A DNA stretch of 64,000 nucleotides from Prorocentrum cordatum (GCA_963575745.1 CAUYUJ010022053.1:23501-87500); one strand, 5' to 3'. Positions 1 to 9,235 are shown, counted from the first letter of the stretch. Notes: generated by a model from the letters alone, not told the origin. Numbers and translations are program-made.

Positions 1-175
1 GAGGCCCGGGGCACACAAAGAAATACACACACAAATAAGAAGGTTCCCCATAGTTTCCCATATGTTCTGGGTTTCTGTCTCCCCCCCCCTTCTCATATTT
101 CCCCAGATCTTCCCTCGGGGAATCGATGATTCCTTGTGTCTGTGTGTTTCTTCGTTTCTTCCCCTCCCGGTTGCG
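1..175. mobile_element. Family D short inverted-repeat element, copy 1 (cut by window edge)
   Basis: Ends resemble GGGACACACAGAAA and its inverse TGTGTCTGTGTG, with a middle reading CCCCATA..TTTCTG..TCTC. The same arrangement recurs near 9715, 45590 and 61508. No clear target duplication was found. Confidence 0.5.
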
Positions 176-336
176 ATCAGGAGACCCGTTGCTTCGCGTC
201 TCGCGGCGGGGGCCGCTGCGGCACCCCGTGCCCTGCACGCGGGCACGGCGTGCCGCTCCGCTCCGAGAGGGAGGGCGGCTCGCGGGAGTCGGCACGCCGC
301 GCGCCGAGGCGTGGCGGGCCAGTGGTTCGAGTAGGG

Positions 337-482
337 GATCGACCACAGAATTGATTTACCCCCGAATGGATTTTCTCGTCGAATCCATTGGAAACGCGTA
401 GAACGTTCGCAAATATACAAACATCCTACGTATGACTCGACGAGAAAATCGATTTTGGGGTAAATGAATTCTGTAGACGATC
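337..482. mobile_element. MITE-like element U with about 40-bp terminal inverted repeats
   Basis: The left arm contains ACAGAATTGATTTACCCC and GATTTTCTCGTCGA. The right arm is its inverse with a few mismatches. Weaker inverted similarity continues outward past GATCG/CGATC. Only this copy was seen. Confidence 0.7.
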
Positions 483-530
483 ACGTACTCCAGTGGTGGG
501 CCAGGACCAGCTGCGCAACGCTTGCGCCGT

Positions 531-677
531 CAGCATTGGATTTTAGCACTGGATTTTAGCATTGGCTTTTAGCATTGGGTTTTAGCATTGGATTTTAGCA
601 TAAGGTTTAAGATTTTAGCATTGGGTTTTAGCATTGGATTTTAGCATTGGATTTTAGCATTGGATTTTAGCATTTTA
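531..677. repeat. 15-bp minisatellite (GGATTTTAGCATTGG)
   Basis: About nine tandem copies of a 15-bp unit, one of them disrupted (ATAAGGTTTAAG). The array ends directly against a perfect palindrome. Confidence 0.9.
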
Positions 678-716
678 GTTCTGTAGTACCGTGCACCGTG
701 CACGGTACTACAGAAC
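678..716. repeat. Perfect 39-bp palindrome (19-bp arms, 1-nt spacer)
   Basis: Arm GTTCTGTAGTACCGTGCAC at 678-696, spacer C, exact inverse at 698-716. It could extrude as a hairpin. Function unknown; it may be an element terminus. Confidence 0.9.
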
Positions 717-1175
717 GCAGCTGTGCACTTACTGCTGTGCACTTGCGACTGTAGCACTACACACTTACGGTGAACCGTGCTCCGGCGAGAAAAGCTGGAT
801 GGGGGCACCAAGCAGCGAATGGGCCGGCGAGCAGAAGAGGGAAAGGGGGGACGGCCGAGAGGGAGACGGGACGCTCAGACGCCGAAGAGCTCGACGATGC
901 GCAGCCGGGGGGGCAGCAGCAGCCAGGCGCGCAGGGCCAGAGCGCGGCGAAACCAGCTGCGCAACACGCCAAGCAAGCATGCCCGGCGTTGAATCCTGAC
1001 ACTGCGGGGATCGCTCAACCTTGAACGATTGGCCGTCTCCGAAACGCCAGATCGTGCAACATCGGCCGATTCTGGGTAGCCGGCGGCGTTCAACGTTGAA
1101 CGCTCGCGGCGGGGTCGCCGCTGGTCGACACGCCGCGAACCTACCGATTCGTGGTGCGGTGTTGCGCTGCCGCGT
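717..1175. other. No gene recognised
   Basis: GC-rich sequence without a convincing reading frame. The motif near 1107-1140 (GCGGGGTCGCCG..GTCG..CGCGAAC) recurs near 7500-7550, so part of it is a dispersed repeat. Confidence 0.5.
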
Positions 1176-2037
1176 CACTTCTGAAGAATAACTATTGTTG
1201 ATTTCCCCCTCCAGTGCACCTTTGGTTTTTTACTACAAAGTGTTCCTCCCGGGCTCGTACACGGCTTTTTAACAAGGAAAACTGTTGAGGCTCACATCAG
1301 CCCCCTAGCTCCCAAATTATTACAACAACAGCGACAATCATTGTAAGACTGTTCGCTGTTACCTGCTCGCTCACCATTCCATGCGTATATCCCAAGCCCT
1401 CGGTACCTGCCCTCATTGTCTTGGATCGTACCCCCTTGGGGCATAACTTCGTTACCTGCCACGCGCATTTGGCGCAGCCCCTAGAACAAGGGCCGAGAGC
1501 GGATGGATGGAAGGGGGAGGGAGAAGGATGGAGCACGAAAGGGAGTAGCACGAGGGGGAGCAGAATACACGTGGCAGAACCAGACGGGTAGATCGGGCTA
1601 TCACGCGGGTCGGGAAGGCGGGCCCAAGCGGCCAGGTCCAGCAGGCGGGTTGCTGAAACGCGAGCATGAATGGCGAAAAAAATCTCGAGCGATGGCGCGA
1701 CTCCCAAATGAATCGTGAGAAATGCCAGAGCGACAGCATGATTCCTAAGGCTTCGGCGCGACGCTTGAATACATTGCGAGGAAGTCCCAGGCGAGAGCGC
1801 CTTTCTGCATCAAGTCTGAGGAAGTCCCGAGTGAGAGCGCGCATTTGAAATAAAGTGTGAGGAAATATCAGGCGAAAGCCGTTGCTGATGTAACTCGGGG
1901 ACCAGGGGCGCAAATTGAGGCTTAAAATTTCCCCCGATTAAAGACTAGGTGCGAGCCCCCAAAGGGGCACCTCAATTGACAAAAAAATAAACGTGCACCG
2001 GGCAGGGGGGATCAACAATAGTTATTATTCAGAAGTG
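1176..2037. mobile_element. 862-bp element with about 35-bp terminal inverted repeats
   Basis: CACTTCTGAAGAATAACTAT at 1176 is inverted at 2037 (ATAGTTATTATTCAGAAGTG); both arms continue into TGTTGAT and a C/G run. Inside, GAGGAAGTCCCAGGCGAGAGCGC-type units repeat around 1700-1880. Internal sequence is related to 33400-34250 (for example CCTGCCACGCGCATTTGGCG against CCTGCCACGTGTAACTGGCG). No protein recognised. Confidence 0.65.
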
Positions 2038-2040
2038 GAA

Positions 2041-2068
2041 GTCCAACAACATCAACAACAACAACAAT

Positions 2069-2105
<37 letters not shown>

Positions 2106-2107
2106 AT
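2041..2107. repeat. (CAA)n microsatellite
   Basis: CAACAACAA tract with ATC and ATA interruptions, directly abutting the 862-bp element. Confidence 0.9.
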
Positions 2108-2128
2108 CACTTTACCCGAACGCTCAGT

Positions 2129-2259
2129 GTTCTCACCAGTGCCAGGGTTTTCATGCGACGCCAGCCAATACCCCCACTTTGTGGGGGGGCAGTGCAAGCT
2201 CTACCAAATATCCACACGACTCTTCGCCACCACCCACACCCAGCTTCCCGCCCTATGAC
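2129..2259. repeat. Direct repeat, copy 1 of 2
   Basis: 131 bp from TTCTCACCAGTGCCAGGG to CGCCCTATGAC, almost identical to 3080-3210. Both copies follow a (CAA)n tract, so a larger unit of about 950 bp was duplicated in tandem. Confidence 0.85.
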
Positions 2260-2339
2260 GTTCGGACACTTCACTTCGTGGCCTGCGGACGACCGTGGCT
2301 ACTACACTGGCGTGGAGTACACACCCACAGAAGTTGTTA

Positions 2340-2870
2340 GGACAGCGCGCGCGGGTAGAAATTTTGAAAAGTCGTGCAGGTGTTTTTCGAGGACCTACGG
2401 TGCGATTCGTGTGATTTTATGATGCGCGGTGCTAAAATTCTTAAGAAGCCCAATGGTTTTTGGAGATTTCGGCGTGCGCGCGCGAAGAAAAAACGAATGT
2501 GTCCCGCATGGTATTATTTGACAGGGATGATGGCCCTGGCAGGTGCGCAACCGTTGTCGCAGAAGTTCGAAAAAGTTGCTCGCAAAAGCCCGTTTGACAG
2601 AAATGTTTAAAAAGTGTTGGGTTTCCTACGAATCCGCAAGAGCGCGCGGGATGAGATTTTGACATTTTTTTGTTGAAAAACCATTAGTTTTTTGATGTTT
2701 TTATGTTGAAATCGTTCCGAACACTAAGCTTTTGGAAGGATTTCGTCTTGCGCGCGCGAATGTCCACTTTACCTTATTTTTTGCAAGGGATTCTTGAAAT
2801 TTGATTATATTAGAACAAGAAATGTCATTTTATAGTGTTTTTTGCAAGGGAAAGCGGATTACAACAAAAC
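2340..2870. repeat. AT-rich stretch with CGCGCG islands
   Basis: T/A-rich segments (TTGAAAAACC, TTTTTTGATG) alternate with GCGCGCGCG blocks. Similar texture, including GCATGG(T/A)ATTATTTGACA, appears at 56880-57260. No coding frame. Confidence 0.5.
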
Positions 2871-3000
2871 AACCGGATCTTGATCACATCGAATTACCTG
2901 AGGCTTCCTCACGAAAATGATGAAAATGTAGCTGCGGCCTAGGCGGCGCAGGGGGGCCGTGCACCAGGGGCCCAACAATAATTATTCTTTAGAATTAATA

Positions 3001-3006
3001 ATGTTC

Positions 3007-3057
<51 letters not shown>
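3001..3057. repeat. (CAA)n microsatellite
   Basis: Nearly pure CAACAA array preceding the second copy of the 131-bp direct repeat. Confidence 0.9.
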
Positions 3058-3079
3058 TACTAGCACGTGGGGACACTCC

Positions 3080-3210
3080 GTTCTCACCAGTGCCAGGGTT
3101 TTCATAGGAGGCGGGCAATACCCCCACTTTGTGGGGGGGCCGGTTCAAGCTCTACCAAATTTCCAAACGACTCTTCGCCACCACCCACACCCAGCTTCCC
3201 GCCCTATGAC
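3080..3210. repeat. Direct repeat, copy 2 of 2
   Basis: Second copy of the 2129-2259 unit, same length, with a handful of substitutions. Confidence 0.85.
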
Positions 3211-3293
3211 GAACACATCAACAACAACACCACTACCAACAACAAAAACAACAGCAGCAGCAGCAACAACAACAACAACACCTACTCCAACCT

Positions 3294-3430
3294 GACACAT
3301 CCTGGCAACTTGTTCAAAATCGCGCTCTCGCGCGGGACCTCCTCACAATAGATTCCAGAATCGGCTCTCTTACGTTGTACTTTCTCTGGGTTTAACTTGA
3401 GATGCCGCGCCCTCAACACTCAGGAATGAA
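3294..3430. repeat. Right arm of the CAA-centred composite repeat
   Basis: CGCGCTCTCGCGCGGGACCT..CTCACA..ATTCCAGAATCG..CGCTCT parallels 34330-34460. It is inverted relative to the GAGGAAGTC..GAGAGCG units left of the CAA tracts, so the composite folds back on itself. Confidence 0.55.
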
Positions 3431-3599
3431 ATCGTCCTCCTCGTCCTTAACCGCAACCCCCCCGCGCCCCGCCCCCCCCACTCGTATCTGCAACTGCGGG
3501 GTGCTACGTATGAGTTCCTCCTCTGAGTGTATGGGCGGCGCGCCCAGGTGGAAAAGAGAGGGGCGGGCCCTCTCAGAAAGCTCGGAAGCTCCCCGGCCT

Positions 3600-4248
3600 T
3601 ATGAACGGTCTCCTGAGCCTTCCCAAGAGACACAGAAAAAACTTCTCAGAATGCGCGAGGGCTTCTGAGGAGTCCCTCCGCCTTCTAAGAAGGCCTTCTC
3701 CTCCTCGCTTCCCCCGCTCGCTCGCCGCCGAGCGCATGGGTGCCGCCCATCCTCGTCGTAGGCCAGCGAGCAGCTCAGGCCCCGCAGGTCGTTGAGCGAC
3801 TCCTGGACGGCGGCCGAGGCCGCGGCCGCGGCGTCGACCTGGTCGCCCGCAGCGGGCGCCGCGGCGTCGGCCTCTGGGGCAGTGCAAAGGGGGGTCACCA
3901 CTAGGGGGGTCGCCACTTCCTCGAGGAAACGCCACTTCCTCGAAACTTCCTCGAGGAACTGGGCCCCCCAGAGCCCCGAAAATGCAAAGAAACGTCCAAG
4001 AACATCCTCGACCCCTCGACTCTCCATCCTGGAACCTCGATTTCCAGGAGAAGCTGGCGACCCCCCAGTGGTGACCCCCCTTGGCACTGCCTGAGCCTCG
4101 CCCGCGGCATCCTTCGCCTCGGGGGCGGCCGCCGCCGGGGCCTGCGAGGACGACGCGGCGGCCGCGGAGCTCGCCGCCGGCTCGCCGTCGGCCACGTCGT
4201 CGCAGTCGGGCGGCATCGTGAAGTTCGAGGAGGGGAAAAAGGCCACAA
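3600..4248 (-). other. GC3-rich segment downstream of the NOG2 stop; possible exon(s)
   Basis: On the minus strand, frame 4246 to about 3720 reads a hydrophilic Ala/Glu/Asp-rich peptide (SSNFTMPPDCDDVADGEP..., later DQVDAAAAASAAVQESLNDL) with almost every codon ending in G or C, as in a real dinoflagellate exon. It could be an acidic C-terminal tail of NOG2, but its frame does not join the preceding exon with any GT, GC or GA donor I could find. Element C interrupts it in frame. Confidence 0.35.
3872..4090 (-). mobile_element. Element C: introner-like TIR element, 219 bp
   Basis: Ends are inverted copies of GGCAGTGCCAAGGGGGGTCA continuing through CCACT(G/A)GGGGGGTCGCCA, about 37 bp. Read on the minus strand it starts GC after CAG and ends CCCCAGAG before GCC, so removal as a GC-AG intron would leave the GC3-rich frame open. 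Length is 73 x 3. Confidence 0.6.
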
Positions 4249-4401
4249 CATAAACTTATGGCGCTCCGCCTCGGAGTCTTGGATCTGCGCCGGAGCGCCC
4301 TCCCTGGTGCGCGGAGCGCGCCAGGGGCGGCGCCGGAGGCGCCGCCCGGGAGGCCCCGGCGCGGATCCAAGAGATCCGCGCGGAGCGCCAACAAGTTTAT
4401 G
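4249..4401. mobile_element. Element B, copy 1
   Basis: Inverted ends CATAAACTT(A/G)T(T)GGCGCTCCG. The interior (GGATC..GCGCCAGGGGCGGCGCCGGAGGCG) matches a second copy at 54782-54917 in opposite orientation. It abuts the NOG2 stop codon. Confidence 0.7.
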
Positions 4402-5052
4402 TCAATGCCGATGTTCCTTCTTCGAGAAGTACGGGATCTTCCCGCGCTGCCAGTCGTTCAGCACGATCCGCGCCACAGCGTCGATGTCCGCCTCGCCGCC
4501 TCTCCTGAGCTTGCCCATCTTTTGCGCGACGATGGAGAGGAACGCCTCCGAGTCCTCCCACTTCGTCTCGGGCGACAGCTTGTACTTCTGAATCAAGTAC
4601 TTGGTCTTCACCCGGTTGAGCACCTCGCCGATGTAATCAGACGGCACCTTGATGCGCTCTGCCCGCACCACACCCTTAAGCACCTTCGCGGTATCCTCGC
4701 TGAAGTCACTGGCTGTCGGCGGCACGATGCCAGGACAATCCAGCATGTACAGCCTCTTCGTAAGAGCGATGTATTGCCAGACGCGCGTCTCCCCAGGCAC
4801 AGGGGCTGCTTTGCAAACCTTCTTACGCTTCAGCGTGTTGATGACAGAGGACTTCCCAACATTCGGGTAGCCAACCATGCCGACAGTCACGTGCTTCTTT
4901 TCCGACAGCAAGGTACTGAACTGCCTCAACAAATTCAGCAATGCGTTCTTGCCAAAAGGGTTAGAGATGGATGCGTGGAACGCCAACGTGGGATACTCTT
5001 TCATGAGGACCTGGATCCACTTCCGCGAGACCCACGTGGGCACCAAGTCCAC
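4402..5052 (-). CDS. NOG2: NOG2/GNL2 nucleolar GTP-binding protein, last recognised exon
   Basis: NOG2 (GNL2, Nug2) is a circularly permuted GTPase of the YlqF/YawG family that acts on nucleolar and nucleoplasmic pre-60S ribosomes. This exon gives 216 residues starting VDLVPTW and shows the permuted motif order: G4 (NK|VD, split by the intron), G5-like LAFHAS, G1 GYPNVGKSS (about 4870-4848), G2 region APVPGETR, G3 LDCPG (about 4745-4725), then the C-terminal RRGGEADID..LNDWQRGKIPYF block. The acceptor is GAGAAG|GTGGAC, the AG|G rule of dinoflagellates. The frame stops at 4404-4402 after KKEHRH, where element B begins. With the other exons this gives 436 residues plus a missing N terminus, close to the roughly 486 residues of yeast Nog2, so the stop may be genuine; a tail beyond element B is possible. 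Confidence 0.92.
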   Translation of the reverse strand: MDLVPTWVSRKWIQVLMKEYPTLAFHASISNPFGKNALLNLLRQFSTLLSEKKHVTVGMVGYPNVGKSSVINTLKRKKVCKAAPVPGETRVWQYIALTKRLYMLDCPGIVPPTASDFSEDTAKVLKGVVRAERIKVPSDYIGEVLNRVKTKYLIQKYKLSPETKWEDSEAFLSIVAQKMGKLRRGGEADIDAVARIVLNDWQRGKIPYFSKKEHRH

Positions 5053-5296
5053 CTTCTCAGCCTCCTCCTCCTCCTCCACCTCCTCTCCCTCCCTCGCCTT
5101 CCTTCCCCCTTCCTGCTCCTGCTCCTGCCCCTGCTCCTCCCGTAGGCTTACTTCGGGCACGTCCTCCCACAGGCGGACTTGGGGCGAAGAATGCAAAAAC
5201 AAAGAAAGCTCAACACAACTGCCCACCAGTGGCCAAACCAAAATCTCAAAATATATCGTCCCCAGACCATTGGCTGACAATGTTTTCTTTTGTTCC

Positions 5297-5640
5297 TCCT
5301 CCTCCTCCTCCTCCTCCTCCCTCCTCCTCCTCCTCCTCCTCCCCCTCCTCCTCCTCCTCCTCCTCCATGCTCCTCCAGGCGGGCTCCGCTCCAGGGGCGC
5401 TTGGGCGTGGGCCTGCCCGGGGCCTCGGCCGCTGCCCGCCCGTCGTCGCCCCCCCCCCCCCGCCGTCCGCCACCCCGCCGCTTGGCTCCCCGAGCGAGTG
5501 GCACTGCTGCCTGCCCTCGGCGCCTGGGAGGGGGAGGGGGAGGAGGAGCAGGAGGAGGAGGAGGAGGAGGAGGAGGGGGAGGAGGAGCAGGAGGAGGAGG
5601 AGGAGGAGGAGGAGGAGGAGGAGGAGGATTGTGCGCGGTG
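5297..5640. repeat. (TCC)n then (GGA)n inverted microsatellite pair
   Basis: TCC units at 5297-5370 and GGA units at 5525-5630 face each other across about 150 bp of GC-rich sequence and could form a long hairpin. The poly-Pro, poly-Ser and poly-Glu frames across it are by-products. Confidence 0.85.
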
Positions 5641-5670
5641 GGGGCCCTTCTGTTTGCCCTGCAATCGGCG

Positions 5671-5832
5671 GTGGACAAACCTCCCTTTAGCAGAGACCTC
5701 CCTGTAGTGAAAACGGCCCGGGACCGAAACCGACGGACCTGGACCCGCAAAGATGACGGCCGCGACGCCCCCCTCGCGAGCGGAAAACGGCCAATTCGCT
5801 AATCGACGTGTCAGGGTAGGAGGTCGATCCAC
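5671..5832. mobile_element. Family N TIR element, copy 1
   Basis: Starts GTGGACAAACCTCCC, ends GATCCAC. The interior GTGAAAACGGCC..ACCGAAACCGACGGACC and AATCGACGTGTCA is shared with 10433-10588 and 50229-50396. Confidence 0.75.
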
Positions 5833-5907
5833 CCCCAGTTCAAGGGCCGTGAGGCCCGTGAGTGAATTCGTGCATTTCTGCGGGTCCCGCACCAGCCACT
5901 CTCAGGC

Positions 5908-6083
5908 ACGGTGGGGGGCATTGGACAGTGGATCCTTCGATAAGGGATCCAGGGTCTGGAATCTGGTGGATCTCCCTTATTGGATTGGTAATGGAAATAT
6001 CAACGCCGCCCTCATCGGAGAAGGAATCCTCCGGGGCGTGAAGCCTGCTGGGCACATTCCTTAACCAGCGCCCCCCCCACCGT
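5908..6083. mobile_element. Family O TIR element, copy 1
   Basis: ACGGTGGGGGGCATTGG is inverted as CCAGCGCCCCCCCCACCGT. The shared middle (TAATGGAAATATCA..CCGCCCTCAT..GAAGGAATCCTCC) recurs at 38538 and 49719. Confidence 0.8.
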
Positions 6084-6089
6084 ATGGTT

Positions 6090-6732
6090 GGTGTCTGCTC
6101 TGGGCGTCTGTGATTGGCCTATGCTCATTAATTGATGATGCGCTCGTGACGGCTGCTCTGAACGTATCTTGGTGGTGTCTGGTAGGGGTGCGTGCTGCCG
6201 AGGTCTCCTGTTGGCTCATGACGTTGGTGCCTGCTTCGGGAATATGGTCGTGGTGCCTGCTCTTCCAGTACATGGCTGTGATGCGTGACTGGCGCTCGCG
6301 TCTGCTCTGGATGTATGCCTCTGGTGCAAAGTATCGGTGCAAATTCTGGGCGCCTGTTACGGGTGTATGGCATCGGCGCATGCTCTCGGGGTGAGTATCG
6401 GTATCTCTTATGGTTGAACAGTCTCAGCGCACTCTGTTGGTGAATGCCAAGCCTTGTTCTATGTCAGTGTTGCATGTTACTAGTGCCGGTGATGCAGACA
6501 TGCTGCTGGTGTATGTGATTGGTGAATGCCTTCTTGAATGAAATGATGCAGGTTCTCCATCCAATAGATTGATGCCCGCTTGAAGGGTCTGTTCGTGGCG
6601 CCTGCTAATGTTGTGCGCTGCTGGTGGCTTGTATCTGCAAATGCTCTCGGTGCATCTCGTTGGTGTTTGTGCTCTAGATGCCCATTCTCGCTGTTTCTCC
6701 TTGATGCACGTTCTGAACGGACGTTCGTATGT
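6090..6732. repeat. Degenerate tandem repeat, units about 40 bp
   Basis: TTGGTG(C/T)CTGCTC-like motifs recur irregularly. The same texture resumes at 7103-7210 after elements H and G, which therefore inserted into the array. Confidence 0.5.
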
Positions 6733-6913
6733 TACAGTAGGAGTCCGCCCACAAGAAACCTTCCACAAGAAACCCAACTCTGAGACCCCAGGGCGTCCAT
6801 CGATTTTTGGTGCGGGAACGTCACGCTTTTCATAGCAACACCATCGACACCGAAGAAACCCAGGGGGACCCTGGAGGCGAGCAGGGTGTTCCTTGGCATG
6901 GGTCTCCACTGTA
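6733..6913. mobile_element. Family H TA-flanked element, copy 1 (Tc1/mariner-like MITE)
   Basis: Starts TACAGTAGGAGTCC, ends GGTCTCCACTGTA. The conserved interior (AAGAAACCCAA..CTGAGAC..GCGTCCATCGA, GTCACGCTTT, CCAGG..ACCCTGGAGGC) is shared with 9236, 13475 and 49200. Flanking TA fits mariner-type insertion. Confidence 0.75.
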
Positions 6914-6925
6914 TGCGTGCTTGTT

Positions 6926-7097
6926 TCGGGTCGGGCGAAAGGGGGCGATAGCAAAGGGGGGGTTTGAGAATCAGCTCAGGTAGCTGATTTGGCGCTTATG
7001 TATCGAGGAATGGGCCCCTCGGTGGGGCCAGGACCAGCTGCATGCAGCAGATTTCGTACCCCCCCCTTTCCCAAACCCCCCCTTTCGCCCGACCCGA
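6926..7097. mobile_element. Family G TIR element, copy 1, 5-bp target duplication TTGTT
   Basis: Ends TCGGGTCGGGCGAAAGGGGG and inverse. TTGTT at 6921-6925 repeats at 7098-7102. Inside: ATGTATCGAGGAATGGGCCC and AGCTGCATGCAGCA. Confidence 0.9.
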
Positions 7098-7784
7098 TTG
7101 TTCTGTGCTATGCTCGCATGCCTGCTCGTATGCTCTCATCCTATGCTCGGTGTGGTCGGCGCGACATCGTGACGCCCGCACGGCGCGACGCCGCCCTGAC
7201 GAGGCTGTCTGCTACTGACTACCTACCAGACCACCCCAACCCAACCCGAAGACCCGAATTTCGGGTTGGGGGGGGGTAAGGGTTCCACACGAGTTTTGTT
7301 CGATGTTTCCCGACCCCCCCCCACTGGAAATCGAGGGTATATCTGAGCCTTCGGGTTGGGTTGGGGTCGTTTTGTGGGTGGTGAGCTACAGCTGCGAGCA
7401 CTCTGAAGAGGCTTGCGCATCGTGCCGCCATCGCATCCTCGGGGGTGCACGGCAGGCTCGCGTCGTGTCGACCCCGGCGCTGGTGCTCAGCCTTCAAGGC
7501 ACGCGGTGGGGTCGCCGCCGGTCGGCCCGACGCGAACCTGCAGCGTCTGGGGCCCGGCGGCCGCGGTATACAGCGCGGACGACGCGGGATGACCAGGGGC
7601 CACCCGGAGTCTTGTACAGTCATCGTGCTACCATGATAGGAACGCATCATAAGGCACCGAGGGGGCCTTTCCACGGCGGGCCTGGCCAAAAGCAAGTGCC
7701 GAGACAAACATCTGAGGAACAGCCGGAAAACTCAGGCCCCTTCGGAGCCCAAAGTGGTCCTCCTTCAGCGTCTTGGCTGCAGAG

Positions 7785-7939
7785 CTAGGTCGGGCATGCC
7801 TACGGGCGGATCTTGGGGCGAAACATGAAAAAATAGTCCCAAATAGTCAAAAATAGCAAACATGCTCAAGACATCGTCTCCGGATCATTTTATGACCATT
7901 TTCGAATACTCCTCCTGTGGAGGGACAGGCCGGACTTGA
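7785..7939. mobile_element. Family A TIR element, copy 1
   Basis: Left end TAGGTCGGGCATGCC..GGCGGA, right end TCCTCCTGTGGAGGGACAGG then CCGGACTT. The AT-rich core (AATAGTC, ATCGTC) is typical of the family. Possible diverged 8-bp duplication. Confidence 0.8.
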
Positions 7940-8031
7940 CATGTAGAGGACTGGCGGCTGCCGCCTGCAGGGCGGGCGCGGCGGGCTGGCCCTGGGACCC
8001 CCCCCCCGCCGCCTTGGGGCCTGGCCCAGGG

Positions 8032-8353
8032 CCAGCTCGGGCGTGTCCCCCTACAGGGGGATTTGGGGCGAAAGGCACAAACTACCCCCAAAAATGCCCC
8101 AACGTGCTCAAAAGTAGTCAAACGATCGTCCCCCGACTATGTTTTTTTTTCCCCCGTGTAGATAAAGGAAAGAGAACTATGCACATACACCGATTCTGGT
8201 CAGGCCCATCCTGAGTCCAGGATCGGTGCATACGCCCTCTTACCTTGGCCAGGGAGGTATATGCACCGATCCTGGGTTAAGGATGGGCGTTGTCAGGATC
8301 GGTGCATGTGCATAGTTCTCTTCGCCCGATGTAGAGGGGCAGGCCCGACTTAA
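8032..8353. mobile_element. Family A element, copy 2, split by nested element E
   Basis: Starts CCAGCTCGGGCGTGTCCCCC, ends GCAGGCCCGACTTAA. Target duplication GCCCAGGG at 8024-8031 and 8354-8361. Element E sits between the core and the right end. Confidence 0.85.
8170..8322. mobile_element. Element E, nested in a family A element
   Basis: Inverted repeat of about 40 bp beginning AAGAGAACTATGCACATACA; an internal GGATCGGTGCAT also repeats. A fragment with the same CACCGATCCTGGCC..AGCCCATCC sequence lies near 18835-18925. Confidence 0.8.
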
Positions 8354-8467
8354 GCCCAGGGCCGGCGGCTGCGGTGCGCAGCGGCGGGCTGCCCGGGGAC
8401 ACCCCCCGCAGCCTCGGCGCCTGGCCCCGGGGCCGGCGGCTGCGGTGCGCGGGGTGGAGGCGGGCTA

Positions 8468-8652
8468 TACTCCAGATTTCGTAATAAAGGGAGGGGGGTC
8501 TCATTTCGGAGGGGTCTCTTCCAAGCTATCTTGGAGGGCCTGGGGGGGTGGGTCTGGGGACGATGTTTTGGAGGGTTCTCCCAGGGGGGGGTCTAAAACT
8601 TCTCGTCTGGGAGGGTTGAGACCCCCTCCCTTTTATTACGAAATCTGGAGTA
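8468..8652. mobile_element. Family F TIR element, copy 1
   Basis: About 36-bp inverted repeats starting TACTCCAGATTTCGTAATA and running into AAGGGAGGGGGTCTCA. Nearly identical to 28178-28361, implying recent spread. Confidence 0.9.
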
Positions 8653-8692
8653 CCCAGGGACCGCTTCCCAGGGCCCCTCGAAGAATGGCAAA

Positions 8693-8860
8693 AATCATGA
8701 CGGGACTTTTTTTCCCCCCCCCATTTCCGGCCTCCGGGGGCCCTCGCTGGGCCTCGGGACCGTGAAAGAAGGACTCCGGATGAGAAGCCCGTCCCGGGGA
8801 ATGGGTCGAGTCCTCTGGGGATCGAGGTTATGAAAAAAACATGACGTCGGGGGTCTAGGT
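8693..8860 (+). repeat. Dispersed repeat family Q, copy 1
   Basis: AAAAATCATGACGGGA..GGGCCTCGGGACCGT..GATGA(G)AA..CCCGTCCCGGG..AAACATGACGTCG. Related copies at 19745, 29600 and 29860 (the last two inverted). The end motif is repeated directly rather than inverted. Confidence 0.6.
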
Positions 8861-9064
8861 AGTTGGGGCCTGGCGGCCTTAGGATACTGGTCCTGCAGAC
8901 GTGCCAGAAGCAACCTGCTGGGTGGAGAAAACAAGCAGAATCATCAGTCCTCGACCCTTCTCGACCAACGATCTTCCAGACCCCATCTATCCTTGAACCC
9001 GTACGTCAAGTTCTAGTCGTGACGACTTGTGCGTTGGTTTCTGGCACTGGGGAAACAAACAGGC

Positions 9065-9190
9065 ACCGATACCACTACTCCCCGGACCTCTCCTGGGCCA
9101 CGTCCTAAAATATCGAGGCGAATCCGGCGGTGGAGACGAAGGCCTCCCAGGAGGCCGAAAAAGGGTAAGGGTGGCGGTATCAGGGCCTTG
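9065..9190. repeat. Dispersed repeat family AA, copy 1
   Basis: CACCGATACCACTACTCCCC..CTCTCC..TCGAGGCGAATCC is shared with 39095-39275 and with 11955-12035 just upstream of NOG2 exon 11929-11401. Confidence 0.55.
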
Positions 9191-9235
9191 TCTTTTCCCG
9201 AGTGCTTTCTTGAAGGATCGTGGCTTCCTGATGCC

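Noticed and set aside
320-345. tRNA T-loop (GGTTCGA)
   Set aside because: No paired stem on either side, no anticodon arm or acceptor stem; it lies in the arm of element U.
5053-5145. Acidic sequence before VDLVPTW as part of the NOG2 protein
   Set aside because: It would separate NK from VD in the G4 motif; a clean AG|G acceptor restores NKVD.
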